A stretch of 64,000 nt of DNA from Mycobacterium sp. 1081908.1 (GTDB lineage: Bacteria > Actinomycetota > Actinomycetes > Mycobacteriales > Mycobacteriaceae). The stretch is from contig NZ_LZLY01000155.1 of the NCBI RefSeq assembly GCF_001673535.1, positions 1 through 64,000 on the forward strand, read 5' to 3'. The position numbers and the translations under genes are program-made. The notes beneath the pieces were generated by a model. The model was not told where the DNA came from. It saw only the letters and a list, made by a program, of their open reading frames with translations, and made no database searches. Shown here one piece after another: positions 18,808-32,387 of the stretch. Numbering within the stretch: the first letter of the stretch is position 1; each line of letters starts with the position of its first letter.

Positions 18808-19430
18808 TCGGCGTCGCTCGCGATCGCGTTGACGGCGGCCGCGGCCATCGCGCTGCCCCCGCGGCGACCTCGCACCACCAGATACGACATGCCGCGCGGA
18901 CGCTCGATGAGCTCCTGCTTGGACTGCGCGGACCCGACGAATCCAACCGGCCCGCCGAGCACCGCGGCCGGCGGGGAGGCCCCCTCGTCGATCAGCTCCA
19001 GCAGCCGGAACAGGGCGGTGGGGGCGTTACCGACGGCGAGAACCGCGCCGGCCAGCCGCTCCGCCCACAGCTCGACCGCCGCTGCCGAACGGGTGGTCCG
19101 CCGGCGTGCGGCCAGCGCGGGAGCGCGCGGATCGGCCACCAGCGATACGACCTCGTTGCCCGCGGGCAGGCGCGCGGTGGTGATGCCGGCGGCCACCATC
19201 GACGAATCGCACAACACCGGCGCACCGCCGCGCAGCGCGGCGCCGGCCCGCGCGACCACGTCGTCGGTGTAGGCGACGTGATCGGCGACATCGACCTGAC
19301 CGCAGGTGTGGATCAACCGGACCACGACCCGCGCGACGTCGTCGGGGAACCGCGTCAGGTCGGCTTCGGCGCGGATGGCCGCGAACGACTGGCGATAGAT
19401 CTCGGCCGCGTCGCGGATGTAGTCGAGCAC
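18804..19430 (-). CDS. cobH: Precorrin-8X methylmutase CobH
   Basis: A 208-residue enzyme that moves the C11 methyl to C12 to give hydrogenobyrinic acid. Family elements are [37 protein letters not shown] (the conserved His in LIHTCG), [27 protein letters not shown], and [13 protein letters not shown]. The GTG start at 19430 lies 4 bases after cobG. Counterpart Rv2065. Confidence 0.95.
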   Translation of the reverse strand: MLDYIRDAAEIYRQSFAAIRAEADLTRFPDDVARVVVRLIHTCGQVDVADHVAYTDDVVARAGAALRGGAPVLCDSSMVAAGITTARLPAGNEVVSLVADPRAPALAARRRTTRSAAAVELWAERLAGAVLAVGNAPTALFRLLELIDEGASPPAAVLGGPVGFVGSAQSKQELIERPRGMSYLVVRGRRGGSAMAAAAVNAIASDAE

Positions 19431-19434
19431 CCGC

Positions 19435-20544
19435 TCACCTTAGGTGCTGGTCGCGCAGCAGCCGATAGCCCTGCCCGCTCGCGACCAGAACCTGCCCGAC
19501 GGGCGGGCTTCCACACGCGCGCTCGCAGCCGACGAAGTGGCGGTGCACCGGGGAATCCGGCTCCAACGCCATCGCCGCGTCGGCCCGCACGTCGGCCGCG
19601 GAGTGCTCGCACCCGGGGCTGCCGGTGCAGGCGCTGACGCTCAGCCAGGGGGAGTGCTCGTCGAAAACCAGGCCCAACGGCGCCAGCACGCGCAGCGCGA
19701 CGTCCGCCACCTCTTCGTCGAGGTCGCACACCAGCACCGATCGCCACGGCGTGACCACCAGCGGGGCCTCGATAGCGGCCAGGTATTCCGCGACCCTTGC
19801 GGGCAGCACGCCCAGCGGCACCGCGGCGCCCAGCGCGACGCGGCCGTCGTCCTGGCCGATCCAGCCCACCGGTGGCTTGGTCACGGGCGGAAACGCCGCA
19901 CCGAGTTCGGCGCCGGGCCACAACGCCGCAATGTCGGCCAATTCGCCGACCCGCCAAGCCTTTCCGCGCACCTCGATGAACCGCAGCGCGAGCGCGACTA
20001 GCGAGCGCGCCACGTCGGCGATGGCCAGCCGGACGCCGGTGTCATGCCCCGCCAACACGAGCGCGACGCCGTCGTCCAGGGCATGCACGCCGACGTCGGC
20101 GCCCAGCCCGGACACGTCGGCACGGCCGTCGTCGAGACCGAACCAGAAGCGGCCGCCCAACTCCGCGAGCCCGGGTTCGGCGCAAATCGCCGCATCCAGC
20201 TCGCTCACCCACCCACTCACGTCGGCGAGCCCGCCCACCCGGCCGGACAGCGGCGACGCAACGATGTTGCGGACCCGCTCATGCGTCGCCGACGGCAACA
20301 GCCCAGCTTGGCTGAGCGCCTCCGCGACCGCCGGCACGTCGGTGATCGCGCGCAGCTGCACGTTGCCCCTCGCGGTCAGCTCGAGCGTTCCCGAGCCGCG
20401 CTCACCCGCGACGCCGGCCAGCGTAGCCAGCTGCGCGGCGCTGATCCGGCCGCCGGGCAGGCGCACCCGCACCAGCGCGCCGTCGGCGGCCTGATGCACC
20501 TGCAGGGCGCCCGGGCAGGCGTCGGTGTCGCGCGCTCGGACCAT
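19435..20544 (-). CDS. cobG: Precorrin-3B synthase CobG
   Basis: A 369-residue protein of the nitrite/sulfite reductase fold that hydroxylates precorrin-3A with oxygen. The N-terminal ferredoxin-like half has [19 protein letters not shown] and [12 protein letters not shown]. The C-terminal half supplies the Fe-S cluster cysteines in [16 protein letters not shown] and [11 protein letters not shown]. As in other aerobic CobG proteins it depends on molecular oxygen. It is the first gene of the cobG-cobH-cobIJ operon and is divergent from the alpha/beta hydrolase gene over 56 bases. Counterpart Rv2064. The mazEF7 pair I expect next to it in M. tuberculosis is absent. Confidence 0.92.
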   Translation of the reverse strand: MVRARDTDACPGALQVHQAADGALVRVRLPGGRISAAQLATLAGVAGERGSGTLELTARGNVQLRAITDVPAVAEALSQAGLLPSATHERVRNIVASPLSGRVGGLADVSGWVSELDAAICAEPGLAELGGRFWFGLDDGRADVSGLGADVGVHALDDGVALVLAGHDTGVRLAIADVARSLVALALRFIEVRGKAWRVGELADIAALWPGAELGAAFPPVTKPPVGWIGQDDGRVALGAAVPLGVLPARVAEYLAAIEAPLVVTPWRSVLVCDLDEEVADVALRVLAPLGLVFDEHSPWLSVSACTGSPGCEHSAADVRADAAMALEPDSPVHRHFVGCERACGSPPVGQVLVASGQGYRLLRDQHLR

Positions 20545-20600
20545 TCGCCTACGGTACGACTGCGCGTCTCCGTTTCGCGCAGGTTCGGCGCGGGCCTGGT

Positions 20601-21290
20601 GTGGGCACTCTGTTGCCCGTGAGGACGGTTGAGTACGCCGCGGGACGCATGGCCGACGTCTTCGGCGATTCGGGACGGCCCACGATCCTGCTGTGGCACG
20701 GCATGCAGACCGACGCCCGGGCGGCCGTCGGGCCGCTGGCCGGCATGCTCGCCGAACGCGGCGCCGCGGTCGTGGCGCCGGATTGGAACTCCCACGGCGA
20801 CGACGGCGGCCGCGCGGACCTGTTGCGGTCGCTCGAGTTCACCCGCGACGTCGCCGCCGGCCCCCTGGTCCTGGTCGGGTGGTCGTTGGGCGGTTGCGCC
20901 GCCGCGGGCCTGACGCTCGACGCGGCGCGCTTCGACGTCGCCCTCGCGCACACGGTTTGCCTGGCCGGGGCCTTCATGGCCCCCGACCCGATCTCCGGCC
21001 GGACGCCGACCGACATGCTGGCGGCCGACGGCGCCCGGTCGCCGTTCACGCTGCTGCACGGCCTCGCCGACGACGCGGTGCCGGTGACGGCGAGCAGGGC
21101 GTTCGCCGCCGACCTTCACCGGGCGGGTTGGCCGGTGGAGCTGGTGGAGCTGGCGGCCGACCACGGGTCGATCGCCGGCGCCGACTACGACCCGGTCGCC
21201 GATCGCTACGTCCCGGCGACGGGCGGGCCGGCGCTCAAGATGGCGGGCGAGGTCGCCGCGCGCATCGCGGCGACGCTGCGGTACGAATGA
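20601..21290 (+). CDS. Alpha/beta hydrolase
   Basis: A 229-residue small alpha/beta hydrolase. The nucleophile elbow is LVGWSLGGCAA; the oxyanion region is ILLWHGMQTD; candidate acid and His are in LHGLADDAVPV and AADHGSI. Start is GTG 20601 or, equally plausible, GTG 20619 (VRTVEYAAGRM). It precedes cobN by only 3 bases, so the two are almost certainly cotranscribed. Its link to cobalamin chemistry, if any, is unknown. Confidence 0.7.
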   Translation: MGTLLPVRTVEYAAGRMADVFGDSGRPTILLWHGMQTDARAAVGPLAGMLAERGAAVVAPDWNSHGDDGGRADLLRSLEFTRDVAAGPLVLVGWSLGGCAAAGLTLDAARFDVALAHTVCLAGAFMAPDPISGRTPTDMLAADGARSPFTLLHGLADDAVPVTASRAFAADLHRAGWPVELVELAADHGSIAGADYDPVADRYVPATGGPALKMAGEVAARIAATLRYE

Positions 21291-21293
21291 CGG

Positions 21294-24869
<3,576 letters not shown>

Positions 24870-24871
24870 CG

Positions 24872-24958
24872 CCTACGCGAGTGTGCGGCTCGCCGCGCAC
24901 TCGGCACCGAACGTGCGGCTGGCCGCACACTCGGCACGAGCGGGCCGACGGGCGTAGG
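24872..24958. repeat. Tandem hairpin repeat after cobN
   Basis: Two copies of a roughly 26-base unit with a 30-base period (24882-24907 and 24912-24937), each reading GTGCGGCTnGCCGCnCACTCGGCAC. Each unit can fold on itself: 24879-24889 pairs with 24892-24902 with one G-U, and 24913-24919 pairs with 24922-24928. They are enclosed by a further 7-base inverted repeat (CCTACGC 24872-24878 and GCGTAGG 24952-24958). The whole lies between the cobN stop and the next GTG. It may end or process the cobN transcript, or be a dispersed intergenic element. Confidence 0.6.
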
Positions 24959-24966
24959 TTGACACC

Positions 24967-25353
24967 GTGACACCCACCTTCGCTGACCTCGCCAAGGCGC
25001 AGTATCTCCTGCTGACCACGTTCACCAAGGACGGGCGGCCCAAGCCGGTTCCGATCTGGGCCGCGGCCGACGGCGACCGGCTGCTGGTCATCACCCAGGA
25101 AAAATCGTGGAAGGTCAAGCGGATCCGCAACACCCCGCGGGTCACGCTGGCAACCTGCACCATGCAGGGCCGGCCGACCAGCGAGGCGGTCGAGGGCACC
25201 GCAGCGATCCTCGACAAGTCGCAGACCGCGGCCGTCTACGACGCGATCGGCAGGCGGTACGGCATCGTCGGAAAGGTCTTCAACTTCTTCAGCAAGCTGC
25301 GCGGCGGGATGGACAGCAACGTCGGCCTCGAGCTGAAAGTGGCGCCAAGCTAA
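24967..25353 (+). CDS. PPOX-class F420-dependent oxidoreductase (Rv2061c-like)
   Basis: A 128-residue split beta-barrel flavin/deazaflavin-binding protein. Typical elements are AKAQYLLLTTFTKDGRPKPVPIWAA, LLVITQEKSWKVKRIRNTPRVTLATC, and the C-terminal GLELKVAP. The family binds F420 or FMN; the natural substrate is unknown. Start GTG 24967. It is the M. tuberculosis neighbour of cobN (Rv2061c). The next gene begins 5 bases after its stop. Confidence 0.85.
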   Translation: MTPTFADLAKAQYLLLTTFTKDGRPKPVPIWAAADGDRLLVITQEKSWKVKRIRNTPRVTLATCTMQGRPTSEAVEGTAAILDKSQTAAVYDAIGRRYGIVGKVFNFFSKLRGGMDSNVGLELKVAPS

Positions 25354-25358
25354 GGCAA

Positions 25359-26213
25359 ATGGGGACCATCCTCATCCCGATCCCGGACCGCGACTTCGAC
25401 CCCACCGAGGTCGCCGTCAGCTGGCGGGTCCTGACGCACGACGGGCACCGGGTGGTCTTCACCACCGAAAGCGGCGCACCCGGCGTCGCCGACGACATCA
25501 TGGTGACCGGCCGCGGGTTGGACGTCTGGTCCGCGCTGCCGCTGCTGGGCGCCGTCCCGGTCGTCGGGCTGATGCTGCGGGCGAACAAGGCCGGCCGCGA
25601 CGCGTATCGGGACATGCGGCGCTCGGCCGAATTTCAGCATCCGGTCAGCTGGTCGCAGGCCGGCCTCGAGGGCATCGACGCGCTGCTGCTGCCCGGCGGC
25701 CATCGCGCCCGGGGAATGCGCAGTTACATCGACAGCGAGGTCCTGCAGCGGCTCGTCGTGGACGCCTTCGCCCGGGGTCTGCTCGTCGCCGCGATTTGTC
25801 ACGGCGTGCTGCTCGCCGCGCGCAGCGTCGATCCCGCGACCGGTCGCTCGGTGCTCTACGGGCGCAGGACGACGGCGCTGACGTGGGCGATGGAGGGCCT
25901 GGCCTGGCGGCTCACCCGGCTGACCCGATTCTGGGATCGCGACTACTACCGCACCTATACCGAGGAGCCCGGTCAACCCGCCGGCTACATGTCCGTGCAG
26001 TCGGAAGTCACTCGCGCGCTTAAGGATCCGGCGGATTTTCAGGACGTCGGCAGCGACACGCCGCACCGGTGGCTGAAGTCGTCGGGCGTGGTGCGTGACA
26101 CCGCGACCGATTCGCGGGCCGCGTTCGTCGTCGACGACGGCAGCTACGTGTCGGCACGCTGGCCCGGCGACACGCACACGTTCGCGACCGTCGTGTCGCA
26201 AAAGCTCAAGTGA
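25359..26213 (+). CDS. DJ-1/PfpI family protein
   Basis: A 284-residue protein. The glutamine-amidotransferase-like fold carries the nucleophile Cys in VAAICHGVLLAARS and the upstream conserved region LEGIDALLLPGGHRARGMRSYID. N-terminal ILIPIPDRDFDPTEVAVSWRVL and VVFTTE fit the PfpI/DJ-1 group. A roughly 70-residue insertion (LPLLGAVPVVGLMLRANKAG) and an aromatic segment near RFWDRDYYRTY make it longer than plain DJ-1 (about 190 residues). Possible roles are chaperone, glyoxalase or protease; none can be chosen. It is tightly linked to the PPOX gene. Confidence 0.78.
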   Translation: MGTILIPIPDRDFDPTEVAVSWRVLTHDGHRVVFTTESGAPGVADDIMVTGRGLDVWSALPLLGAVPVVGLMLRANKAGRDAYRDMRRSAEFQHPVSWSQAGLEGIDALLLPGGHRARGMRSYIDSEVLQRLVVDAFARGLLVAAICHGVLLAARSVDPATGRSVLYGRRTTALTWAMEGLAWRLTRLTRFWDRDYYRTYTEEPGQPAGYMSVQSEVTRALKDPADFQDVGSDTPHRWLKSSGVVRDTATDSRAAFVVDDGSYVSARWPGDTHTFATVVSQKLK

Positions 26214-26224
26214 CCCAACGCGTT

Positions 26225-26923
26225 TCAGCCCGCCTTCAGGTGCTCGCCGAAGAACGCGAAGACGCGGCTCCACGCGTCGTCGGTGGCCGCCTCGTCGTAG
26301 CCGAAACCGGCGATGCGAAGTAGCGGCTGGGCCGGGAGCGTGTTCGCGAAGCTGTGCCCGACACCGGGATAAACCTTGGTGTCCGTGGTGATCTGCTTGG
26401 CCTCGGTCACCTCGCGGAATTTCTCGGGCGAGCCCCTGCCCAGCGGGTCGCGGCCGCCGAAGCTCGCCACGATCGGGCACGCCCCCTCCAGGGTCTTGTC
26501 GAGGTTGCGCGGCAGGGGAGTTCCGTAGAACGGCGCCGAGGCGCCAAAACCCTTGGGCGACATGACGAGCGCAAAATGGCCGCCCATGCAGAAGCCCGCG
26601 ATGCCGACCTGCCCGGAACACTCCGGCATCGCCTTGAGGTGGTCGCGCGCCGCCAGAATGTCGTCGAGGGCGCGCCCCCGCTGCGCTTGCATCTCCCGCA
26701 TGACCCGGGTGATGCAGCGGACGCGGCCGCCGCGGGCGTACATGTTCGGGGTGAGCGCCACATACCCGCCCCGGGCGATGCGCTCGTTGGTGGCCTGCTT
26801 GTCCCGGCCGTAGCCGAACGCATCGTGGATCACCACCACACCCGGCCACGGGCCCTGTCCTTCGGGCACGTTCAACAGCGCGTCAATCGATCCGTCCGGG
26901 GTGTCGATCTGAATCGTTGCCAT
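26225..26923 (-). CDS. Dienelactone hydrolase family protein (Rv2054-like)
   Basis: A 232-residue alpha/beta hydrolase with Cys nucleophile in GIAGFCMGGHFALVM, His in VYPGVGHSFAN, and Asp expected in FGGRDPLG. The N-terminus IQIDTPDGSIDALLNVPEG with GVVVIHDAFGYG is characteristic of the family. It hydrolyses lactone or ester bonds; the physiological substrate is unknown. It is convergent with the DJ-1 gene and divergent from fxsA (49 bases). Confidence 0.88.
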   Translation of the reverse strand: MATIQIDTPDGSIDALLNVPEGQGPWPGVVVIHDAFGYGRDKQATNERIARGGYVALTPNMYARGGRVRCITRVMREMQAQRGRALDDILAARDHLKAMPECSGQVGIAGFCMGGHFALVMSPKGFGASAPFYGTPLPRNLDKTLEGACPIVASFGGRDPLGRGSPEKFREVTEAKQITTDTKVYPGVGHSFANTLPAQPLLRIAGFGYDEAATDDAWSRVFAFFGEHLKAG

Positions 26924-26972
26924 AGCGTTATCTAAGTGCAGCGGTTACACGCACCGCCAGGGGAACTCCCCG

Positions 26973-27515
26973 GTGGCCCGCGGACGTTGGCGTCACATGA
27001 TGTCGCGGCTGTTTCTGATCTACGCCGCGGTCGAGCTCGCGGCGGTCGCCGCGTTGGTCTCGTCCGTCGGGTGGGGCTGGACGCTGCTGGCGCTGCTGGC
27101 CACGTTCATGCTCGGGTGGGTCGTGCTGGCGCCGATGGCGGGATCGCAGCTCATCCGCCAGATCGGGCAATTGCGCTCCGGCCTGGCCGACCCGCGCCGC
27201 GCGGCGGGCGACGGGGCGATGGTCACGCTGGCCATGGCTTTGGTCCTCGTCCCGGGGCTGGTCACCACGGCTTTGGGGCTGTTGCTGCTGGTCCCGCCGA
27301 TACGCAAGGCCGCCAGGCCGGGTTTGACCGCGATGGCGCTCCGCGGTGTGCGGCGGCGGGCGCCGCTGATCACCGACGCGACGCTCTTTGGCGCCGACCC
27401 CCGCGAGGGCCGCGACTACATCGACGGCGAGGTCGTGGACGTGCGGGACTTCCGCGCGCCGGCGCTGCCGAACGACATGCGCGGCGGATATCCCGGAAAC
27501 CCCGCTTGGGATTGA
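26973..27515 (+). CDS. fxsA: FxsA family membrane protein
   Basis: A 180-residue membrane protein with three to four hydrophobic segments (LFLIYAAVELAAVAALVSSVG, TLLALLATFMLGWVVLAPMAG, MVTLAMALVLVPGLVTTALGLLLLVPP), matching FxsA. In E. coli FxsA affects F-plasmid exclusion of phage T7; in mycobacteria (Rv2053c) the role is unknown. Start may be GTG 26973 or, more likely by hydrophobic onset, ATG 26997 or 27000 (MSRLFLIYAAV). The C-terminal tail is acidic and includes DYIDGEVVDV. Confidence 0.82.
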   Translation: MARGRWRHMMSRLFLIYAAVELAAVAALVSSVGWGWTLLALLATFMLGWVVLAPMAGSQLIRQIGQLRSGLADPRRAAGDGAMVTLAMALVLVPGLVTTALGLLLLVPPIRKAARPGLTAMALRGVRRRAPLITDATLFGADPREGRDYIDGEVVDVRDFRAPALPNDMRGGYPGNPAWD

Positions 27516-27556
27516 TCCGGGATTGATCTGAAACCCGCCACACGTAGTTTTGGCCT

Positions 27557-29161
27557 GTGACCGACACGGCTACCACGCTGCTGGTCAACGGGCGGGTACA
27601 CAGCCCGACCCACCCCGACGCCACCGCCATGGCGGTCCGCGGCGACGTCATCGCCTGGCTCGGCAGCGACGACGTCGCGCGCAGCCAGTTCCCCGGCGCC
27701 CGGGTCGAGGACCTGGACGGCGGCTTCGTCGCGCCGGGGTTCGTGGACAGCCACATCCACCTCACCGCGACCGGCCTGACGATCAGCGGCCTGAACCTGC
27801 AGCCGGCTGCGTCGCGCGCCCACTGCCTGCGGATGGTCGCCGACCACGCGGCCGCCCACCCGGGCCTGCCGGTGTGGGGCCACGGCTGGGACGAATCGAC
27901 GTGGCCCGAGAACGCGCCGCCGAGCACCGCCGAGCTGGACGCCGTCCTCGGGGACCGGCCCGCCTACCTGACCCGCGTCGACGTCCACTCCGCGCTGGCC
28001 TCCACGGCGCTGCGCCGGCTGGCCGCCGACCTGCCCGCGGCGGCCGGTTTCGACCCGGAGCGGCCGCTGGTCGGCGACGCCCACCACCGGGTCCGCGCCG
28101 TCGCCCGCGACCTGCTGACGCCCCGGCAGCTGGCCGAGGCCCGCACCGCCGCGCTGCGCGCCGCCGCCGCGGCCGGCATCGTCGCGGTGCACGAATGCGC
28201 GGGTCCCGAGATCGGCGGGCTCGACGACTGGCTGGCGCTGCGCCAAATCGACCAAGCCGTCGAGATCGTCGGCTACTGGGGCCAGGCCGTGACCACGGCC
28301 GCCGAGGCGCGGGCGCTGAGGGACGAGACGGGGACCCGCGGGCTGGCCGGCGACCTGTTCGTCGACGGGGCGCTCGGGTCGCGCACCGCGTGGCTGCACG
28401 AGCCGTACGCCGACGCCCCGGACCGCGCCGGCACCTGTTACCTGGATCCCGCCGCCATCGAAAGCCACCTGCGGGCGTGCACCGAGGCGGGGGTGACGGC
28501 CGGTTTCCATGTCATCGGCGATGCCGCGGTCTCGGCGGCGGTCGCGGCGTTGGAACGGGTGGTGGACGACCTCGGGGTGGCCGCCGTCGCCCGCTGCGGG
28601 CACCGCCTCGAGCACCTGGAGATGGTGACCGAAGACCAGGCCGCCAAGCTGGGCGCGTGGGGCGTCATCGCCAGCGTGCAGCCCAATTTTGATGCGCTGT
28701 GGGGTGGCGCCGACGGCATGTATGCGCGGCGGCTCGGCGCCGAAAGAGGCGGCCGACTGAACCCCTTTGCGCTGTTAGCATCCCAAGGCGTGCCCCTCGC
28801 GCTCGGTTCCGACGCCCCCGTCACGGGCATCGACCCGTGGGCGAGCGTGCGCGCGGCGGTCAACCACCGCACCCCGGGCAGCGCGGTGTCGGCGCGGGCC
28901 GCGTTCGCGGCCGCCACCCGCGGCGGCTGGCGGGCGGCCGGCGCGCGCGACGGCCAGGCGGGAACCCTGGTGCCCGGCGCGCCCGCTTCGTATGCCGTGT
29001 GGGACGCCGGGCCCCTCGACGTGCACGCGCCTCGCGACGCCGTCCAGCGCTGGTCCACCGATCCCCGCTCCCGGGTGCCCGCGTTGCCGCCCCTGGGCCC
29101 CGCCGACGCGTTGCCGCGTTGCCGCCGAACCGTGCATCGAGGCGTCGTCATCCATGACTAG
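27557..29161 (+). CDS. Amidohydrolase (YtcJ/formamidase-like, Rv2052c-like)
   Basis: A 534-residue metal-dependent hydrolase of the amidohydrolase superfamily. It has the first-strand metal motif HIH in [13 protein letters not shown] and later ligands in [10 protein letters not shown] and [10 protein letters not shown]. The C-terminal composite domain contains [13 protein letters not shown]. The family includes N-substituted formamide deformylase and other YtcJ-type enzymes; the substrate is unknown. GTG start at 27557. Its last 8 bases overlap the lnt ORF start, so the genes are coupled. A counterpart occurs at this position in M. tuberculosis. Confidence 0.85.
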   Translation: MTDTATTLLVNGRVHSPTHPDATAMAVRGDVIAWLGSDDVARSQFPGARVEDLDGGFVAPGFVDSHIHLTATGLTISGLNLQPAASRAHCLRMVADHAAAHPGLPVWGHGWDESTWPENAPPSTAELDAVLGDRPAYLTRVDVHSALASTALRRLAADLPAAAGFDPERPLVGDAHHRVRAVARDLLTPRQLAEARTAALRAAAAAGIVAVHECAGPEIGGLDDWLALRQIDQAVEIVGYWGQAVTTAAEARALRDETGTRGLAGDLFVDGALGSRTAWLHEPYADAPDRAGTCYLDPAAIESHLRACTEAGVTAGFHVIGDAAVSAAVAALERVVDDLGVAAVARCGHRLEHLEMVTEDQAAKLGAWGVIASVQPNFDALWGGADGMYARRLGAERGGRLNPFALLASQGVPLALGSDAPVTGIDPWASVRAAVNHRTPGSAVSARAAFAAATRGGWRAAGARDGQAGTLVPGAPASYAVWDAGPLDVHAPRDAVQRWSTDPRSRVPALPPLGPADALPRCRRTVHRGVVIHD

Positions 29162-31112
29162 GGACGACACCGACCCGATCAGCGACGCCGCCGAATCCGA
29201 TCACGAGGAGGAGCCCCTCGAGGTCCACCCCGAGCCCCCCGAGCCCGAAGCACCCGACCCACCGAGCCCGGCCGCCCGCCGAGGCGCCGTCACGCGCCGG
29301 GCACTAACCGGGGTCGGCGCGGTGGCGATCGCACGGCTCCCGGGCGTGTGGGCCGCGCTGCTGCCGCGCCTGCCGCGACTGGCGCTCGCCATTGCGGGTG
29401 GCCTGCTGCTGTTCGCCAGCTTCCCCGCGGTGAACTGGTGGTGGGCCGCCGTCGTCGCCGCCGCGTTGCTGGCCTGGGTGCTGCAGCACCCGGCCACGAC
29501 ACCCGCGGGCGGGTTCGGCTACGGGTTCCTGTTCGGGCTGGCCTGCTACGTGCCGCTGCTGCCGTGGATCAGCACCCTGGTGGGCGCCGTGCCCTGGCTG
29601 GTGCTGGCGGCGACCTGCGCGCTCTTTCCCGGCATGTTCGGCCTGTGCGCCGTCACCGTGCGACGGCTGCCCGGCTGGCCGATCTGGTTCGCGCTGCTGT
29701 GGGTCGCCCAGGAGTGGCTGAAGTCGATCTTCCCGTTCGGCGGCTTTCCCTGGGGCGCGGTCGCCTTCGGCCAAGCGCAGGGTCCGTTGCTGCCGTTGGT
29801 TCAGCTCGGCGGGGTTGCGCTGCTGTCCATGGCCGTCGTGCTGGTGGGATTCAGCGCGACCGCGATCGCGCTGGAGATCGCGAAGTGGTGGAAAACCGGG
29901 CACCCGGCCGGCGCAGCGGCCACGAAAGAGCCCGCGCCGCCGCCGGCCGTCGTGCTGCCGGGCGTATGCATCTGCCTGGTGTTGTTCGCCGCCGTCATCA
30001 TCTGGCCGCAGGTGCGGCACGCCGGCGCGGGAGCGGGCGGCGAACCCCCGGTCACGGTCGCCGTGGTGCAGGGCAACGTGCCGCGGCTGGGTCTGGACTT
30101 CAACGCGCAGCGCCGGGCGGTGCTGGACAACCACGTCCGCGAGACCCTGCAGCTGGCCGAGGACGTGCGCGCTGGGCTGGCACCACAACCGCAATTCGTG
30201 ATCTGGCCGGAGGACTCCTCGGATATCGACCCCTTGGCCAACCCCGACGCCGCGGAGCAGGTCGCGCGGGCCGTCGCGGCGATCGGCGCGCCGATATTGG
30301 TCGGCACCGTGCTCGATGTGCCCGGCCGCACGCCGGACAACGCGCAGTACACCAATACCGTCATCGTGTGGAATCCGGTCAGCGGGCCGGCCGAACGCCA
30401 CGACAAGGAAATCGTGCAGCCGTTCGGGGAGTACCTGCCGATGCCGTGGCTGTTCAAGCACCTCTCCGGCTACGCCGACCGGGCCGGACACATGGTGCCC
30501 GGCCGGAGCAGCGGCGTGGTGCACATCGCCGGGGTGCCGGTCGGGGTGTCCACCTGCTGGGAGGTCATCTTCGATCGGGCCCCGCGAAAGGCGGTGCTGA
30601 ACGGCGCCCAGCTGCTGGCCGTGCCGGCCAACAACGCGACCTTCAACAAGACGATGAGCGAACAACAGCTGGCGTTCGCCAAGGTCCGGGCGGTGGAGCA
30701 CGACCGCTACGTCGTCGTCGCCGGAACCACCGGGATCAGCGCCGTGATCGCCCCGGACGGCGCTGAGCTGGTCCGCACCGATTTCTTCGAGCCCGCCTAC
30801 CTGGACATGCAGGTGCGTCTCAAGACCAAGCTGACGCCGGCAACCCGGTGGGGTCCCCTCCTGCAGTGGGTCTTGGTGGCAGCGGCCGGAGCGGTCATTC
30901 TGGTCGGGATACGGCACAATGGATGGTTCGCGCGTCCGATTCTTCGGAGGTCCAGCCCTCGCGGTGGATCGGAACACGCCGGTACGCCCCCGGGCGAACC
31001 CCCGCCCGACGAGGGCGAAGCGGACACCGCGCCGGACGAGCACGGCGATGACGACACGCCGCCCGAGGAGGGCGGGCTACCCGATTTCGGGCGAGACAGA
31101 GGAGCTACATGA
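29154..31112 (+). CDS. lnt: Apolipoprotein N-acyltransferase Lnt
   Basis: A 652-residue membrane enzyme that adds the third acyl chain to lipoproteins at the outer face of the plasma membrane. The N-terminus is an acidic Pro-rich cytoplasmic extension of about 60 residues; seven or so membrane segments follow to about residue 285. The nitrilase-like domain holds the Glu-Lys-Cys triad: E in [10 protein letters not shown] in [16 protein letters not shown] in [12 protein letters not shown] final membrane segment precedes an acidic Pro-rich tail. The start is ATG 29154. In M. tuberculosis Lnt and Ppm1 are one polypeptide (Rv2051c); here they are separate, overlapping by 4 bases. Confidence 0.92.
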   Translation: MTRDDTDPISDAAESDHEEEPLEVHPEPPEPEAPDPPSPAARRGAVTRRALTGVGAVAIARLPGVWAALLPRLPRLALAIAGGLLLFASFPAVNWWWAAVVAAALLAWVLQHPATTPAGGFGYGFLFGLACYVPLLPWISTLVGAVPWLVLAATCALFPGMFGLCAVTVRRLPGWPIWFALLWVAQEWLKSIFPFGGFPWGAVAFGQAQGPLLPLVQLGGVALLSMAVVLVGFSATAIALEIAKWWKTGHPAGAAATKEPAPPPAVVLPGVCICLVLFAAVIIWPQVRHAGAGAGGEPPVTVAVVQGNVPRLGLDFNAQRRAVLDNHVRETLQLAEDVRAGLAPQPQFVIWPEDSSDIDPLANPDAAEQVARAVAAIGAPILVGTVLDVPGRTPDNAQYTNTVIVWNPVSGPAERHDKEIVQPFGEYLPMPWLFKHLSGYADRAGHMVPGRSSGVVHIAGVPVGVSTCWEVIFDRAPRKAVLNGAQLLAVPANNATFNKTMSEQQLAFAKVRAVEHDRYVVVAGTTGISAVIAPDGAELVRTDFFEPAYLDMQVRLKTKLTPATRWGPLLQWVLVAAAGAVILVGIRHNGWFARPILRRSSPRGGSEHAGTPPGEPPPDEGEADTAPDEHGDDDTPPEEGGLPDFGRDRGAT

Positions 31113-31903
31113 CCACCGGCCAGCCGGCGCCCCGGGTCCCGGGCAACCGTCCCAGCGAGCGCGTCCTGGTGATCATCCCGACGTTCAACGAGCGGGAGAA
31201 CCTGCCGGTGATTCACCGGCGGTTGCGGGCTGCGTGCCCCAACGCGCACCTGCTCATCGTCGACGACAACAGTCCCGACGGCACCGGCCGGCTCGCCGAC
31301 GAATTCGCCGCGGCCGACCCCGAGCGCGTCCACGTGATGCACCGCACCGCCAAGGACGGCCTGGGCGCGGCCTACCTGGCCGGTTTCGCCTGGGGCCTGA
31401 GCCGGGACTATTCGGTGCTCGTCGAGATGGACGCCGACGGCAGCCACGCGCCAGAACAGTTGCACCTGCTGCTGGACGCGGTCGACGCCGGCGCCGATCT
31501 GGCGATCGGTTCGCGCTACGTCGACGGGGGAGCGGTCCGGAACTGGCCGTGGCGGCGCTGGGCGCTGTCGTGGACGGCCAACACCTACGCGCGGGTCGCC
31601 CTCGGTATCGGCGTGCACGACATCACCGCCGGCTACCGCGCCTACCGCCGCGAAGTCCTCGAGACAATCGGCCTGGACGGCGTGGACTCCAAGGGTTACT
31701 GCTTCCAGATCGACTTGACGTGGCGCACGGTCTGCAACGGGTTCGCCATCGCCGAGGTGCCGATCACCTTCACCGAGCGCGAGCTCGGCGTCTCCAAGAT
31801 GAGCGGATCGAACATCCGCGAGGCGCTGGTCAAAGTCACCCGGTGGGGCATCGAGGGGCGAACCTCGCGTCCCCGCGCGATCCGGGCCGACAACCGCGGT
31901 TAG
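31109..31903 (+). CDS. ppm1: Polyprenol monophosphomannose synthase Ppm1
   Basis: A 264-residue GT2 glycosyltransferase. It transfers mannose from GDP-mannose to decaprenyl phosphate, the donor for lipomannan, lipoarabinomannan and protein mannosylation. Motifs seen are [30 protein letters not shown] and [14 protein letters not shown] (DxD-like), with [10 protein letters not shown] further on. It has no membrane segments of its own, unlike the fused M. tuberculosis protein, and probably relies on Lnt for membrane location. ATGA overlap with lnt; 4-base tail overlap with rbpA. Confidence 0.95.
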   Translation: MTTGQPAPRVPGNRPSERVLVIIPTFNERENLPVIHRRLRAACPNAHLLIVDDNSPDGTGRLADEFAAADPERVHVMHRTAKDGLGAAYLAGFAWGLSRDYSVLVEMDADGSHAPEQLHLLLDAVDAGADLAIGSRYVDGGAVRNWPWRRWALSWTANTYARVALGIGVHDITAGYRAYRREVLETIGLDGVDSKGYCFQIDLTWRTVCNGFAIAEVPITFTERELGVSKMSGSNIREALVKVTRWGIEGRTSRPRAIRADNRG

Positions 31904-32235
31904 CCGCGGCGGCGCGACCGGATCAGCTCGAGCCGCTCCTTGAGCAGCTCTTCGAGCTCTTCGACCGAGCGGCGCTCCAGCAGCATGTCCCAGTGCGTGC
32001 GCGGCGGCTTGACCTTCTTCGGCTCGGGCAGGTCGCCCTCGATGAGGGTGCCCTCCATGCCGTTGCGGCACAGCCAGGTGCCGGGGATGTCGGCGTCGTC
32101 GGCGAAGGGGACCTCGAACTCCTCGCCGTTCTCGGTGCGGTACCGCGCGATCTGGCGCGGCGCGAGGTCGTGATTGCGGTCGGTCTCGTAGCTCACGGCT
32201 CCAAGGCGACTGCCTCTCAGGACGCGATCGGCCAT
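31900..32235 (-). CDS. rbpA: RNA polymerase-binding protein RbpA
   Basis: A 111-residue actinobacterial transcription factor that binds RNA polymerase and group I/II sigma factors and stabilises the open complex. The N-terminal tail [19 protein letters not shown], the core [17 protein letters not shown] and WLCRNG, and the C-terminal sigma-interaction helix [20 protein letters not shown] are all present. An AAGGAG Shine-Dalgarno lies on the minus strand at 32246-32251. Counterpart Rv2050. Confidence 0.96.
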   Translation of the reverse strand: MADRVLRGSRLGAVSYETDRNHDLAPRQIARYRTENGEEFEVPFADDADIPGTWLCRNGMEGTLIEGDLPEPKKVKPPRTHWDMLLERRSVEELEELLKERLELIRSRRRG

Positions 32236-32387
32236 GGTGCTACTCCTTTAGATCCTGGGCTGTGGTGCAATTTCCGTTTAGCAAACGTAACGACGGCCCG
32301 CGTAGTTCCCAGGCCGACACGCGGCATACGCGACGCGACCCTCAATGATACGGGATTGCCAACCACGGCCGACTATTGTCGGCAGGC
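32236..32387. promoter_or_regulatory. Divergent promoter region of rbpA and the Rv2049c-like gene
   Basis: A 150-base AT-richer spacer between divergent genes. It includes the rbpA ribosome binding site (CTCCTT on the plus strand at 32246-32251) and the AT-rich patch TTTCCGTTTAGCAAACGTAAC (about 32271-32291), where the rbpA promoter is likely. Exact elements are not assigned. Confidence 0.45.
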
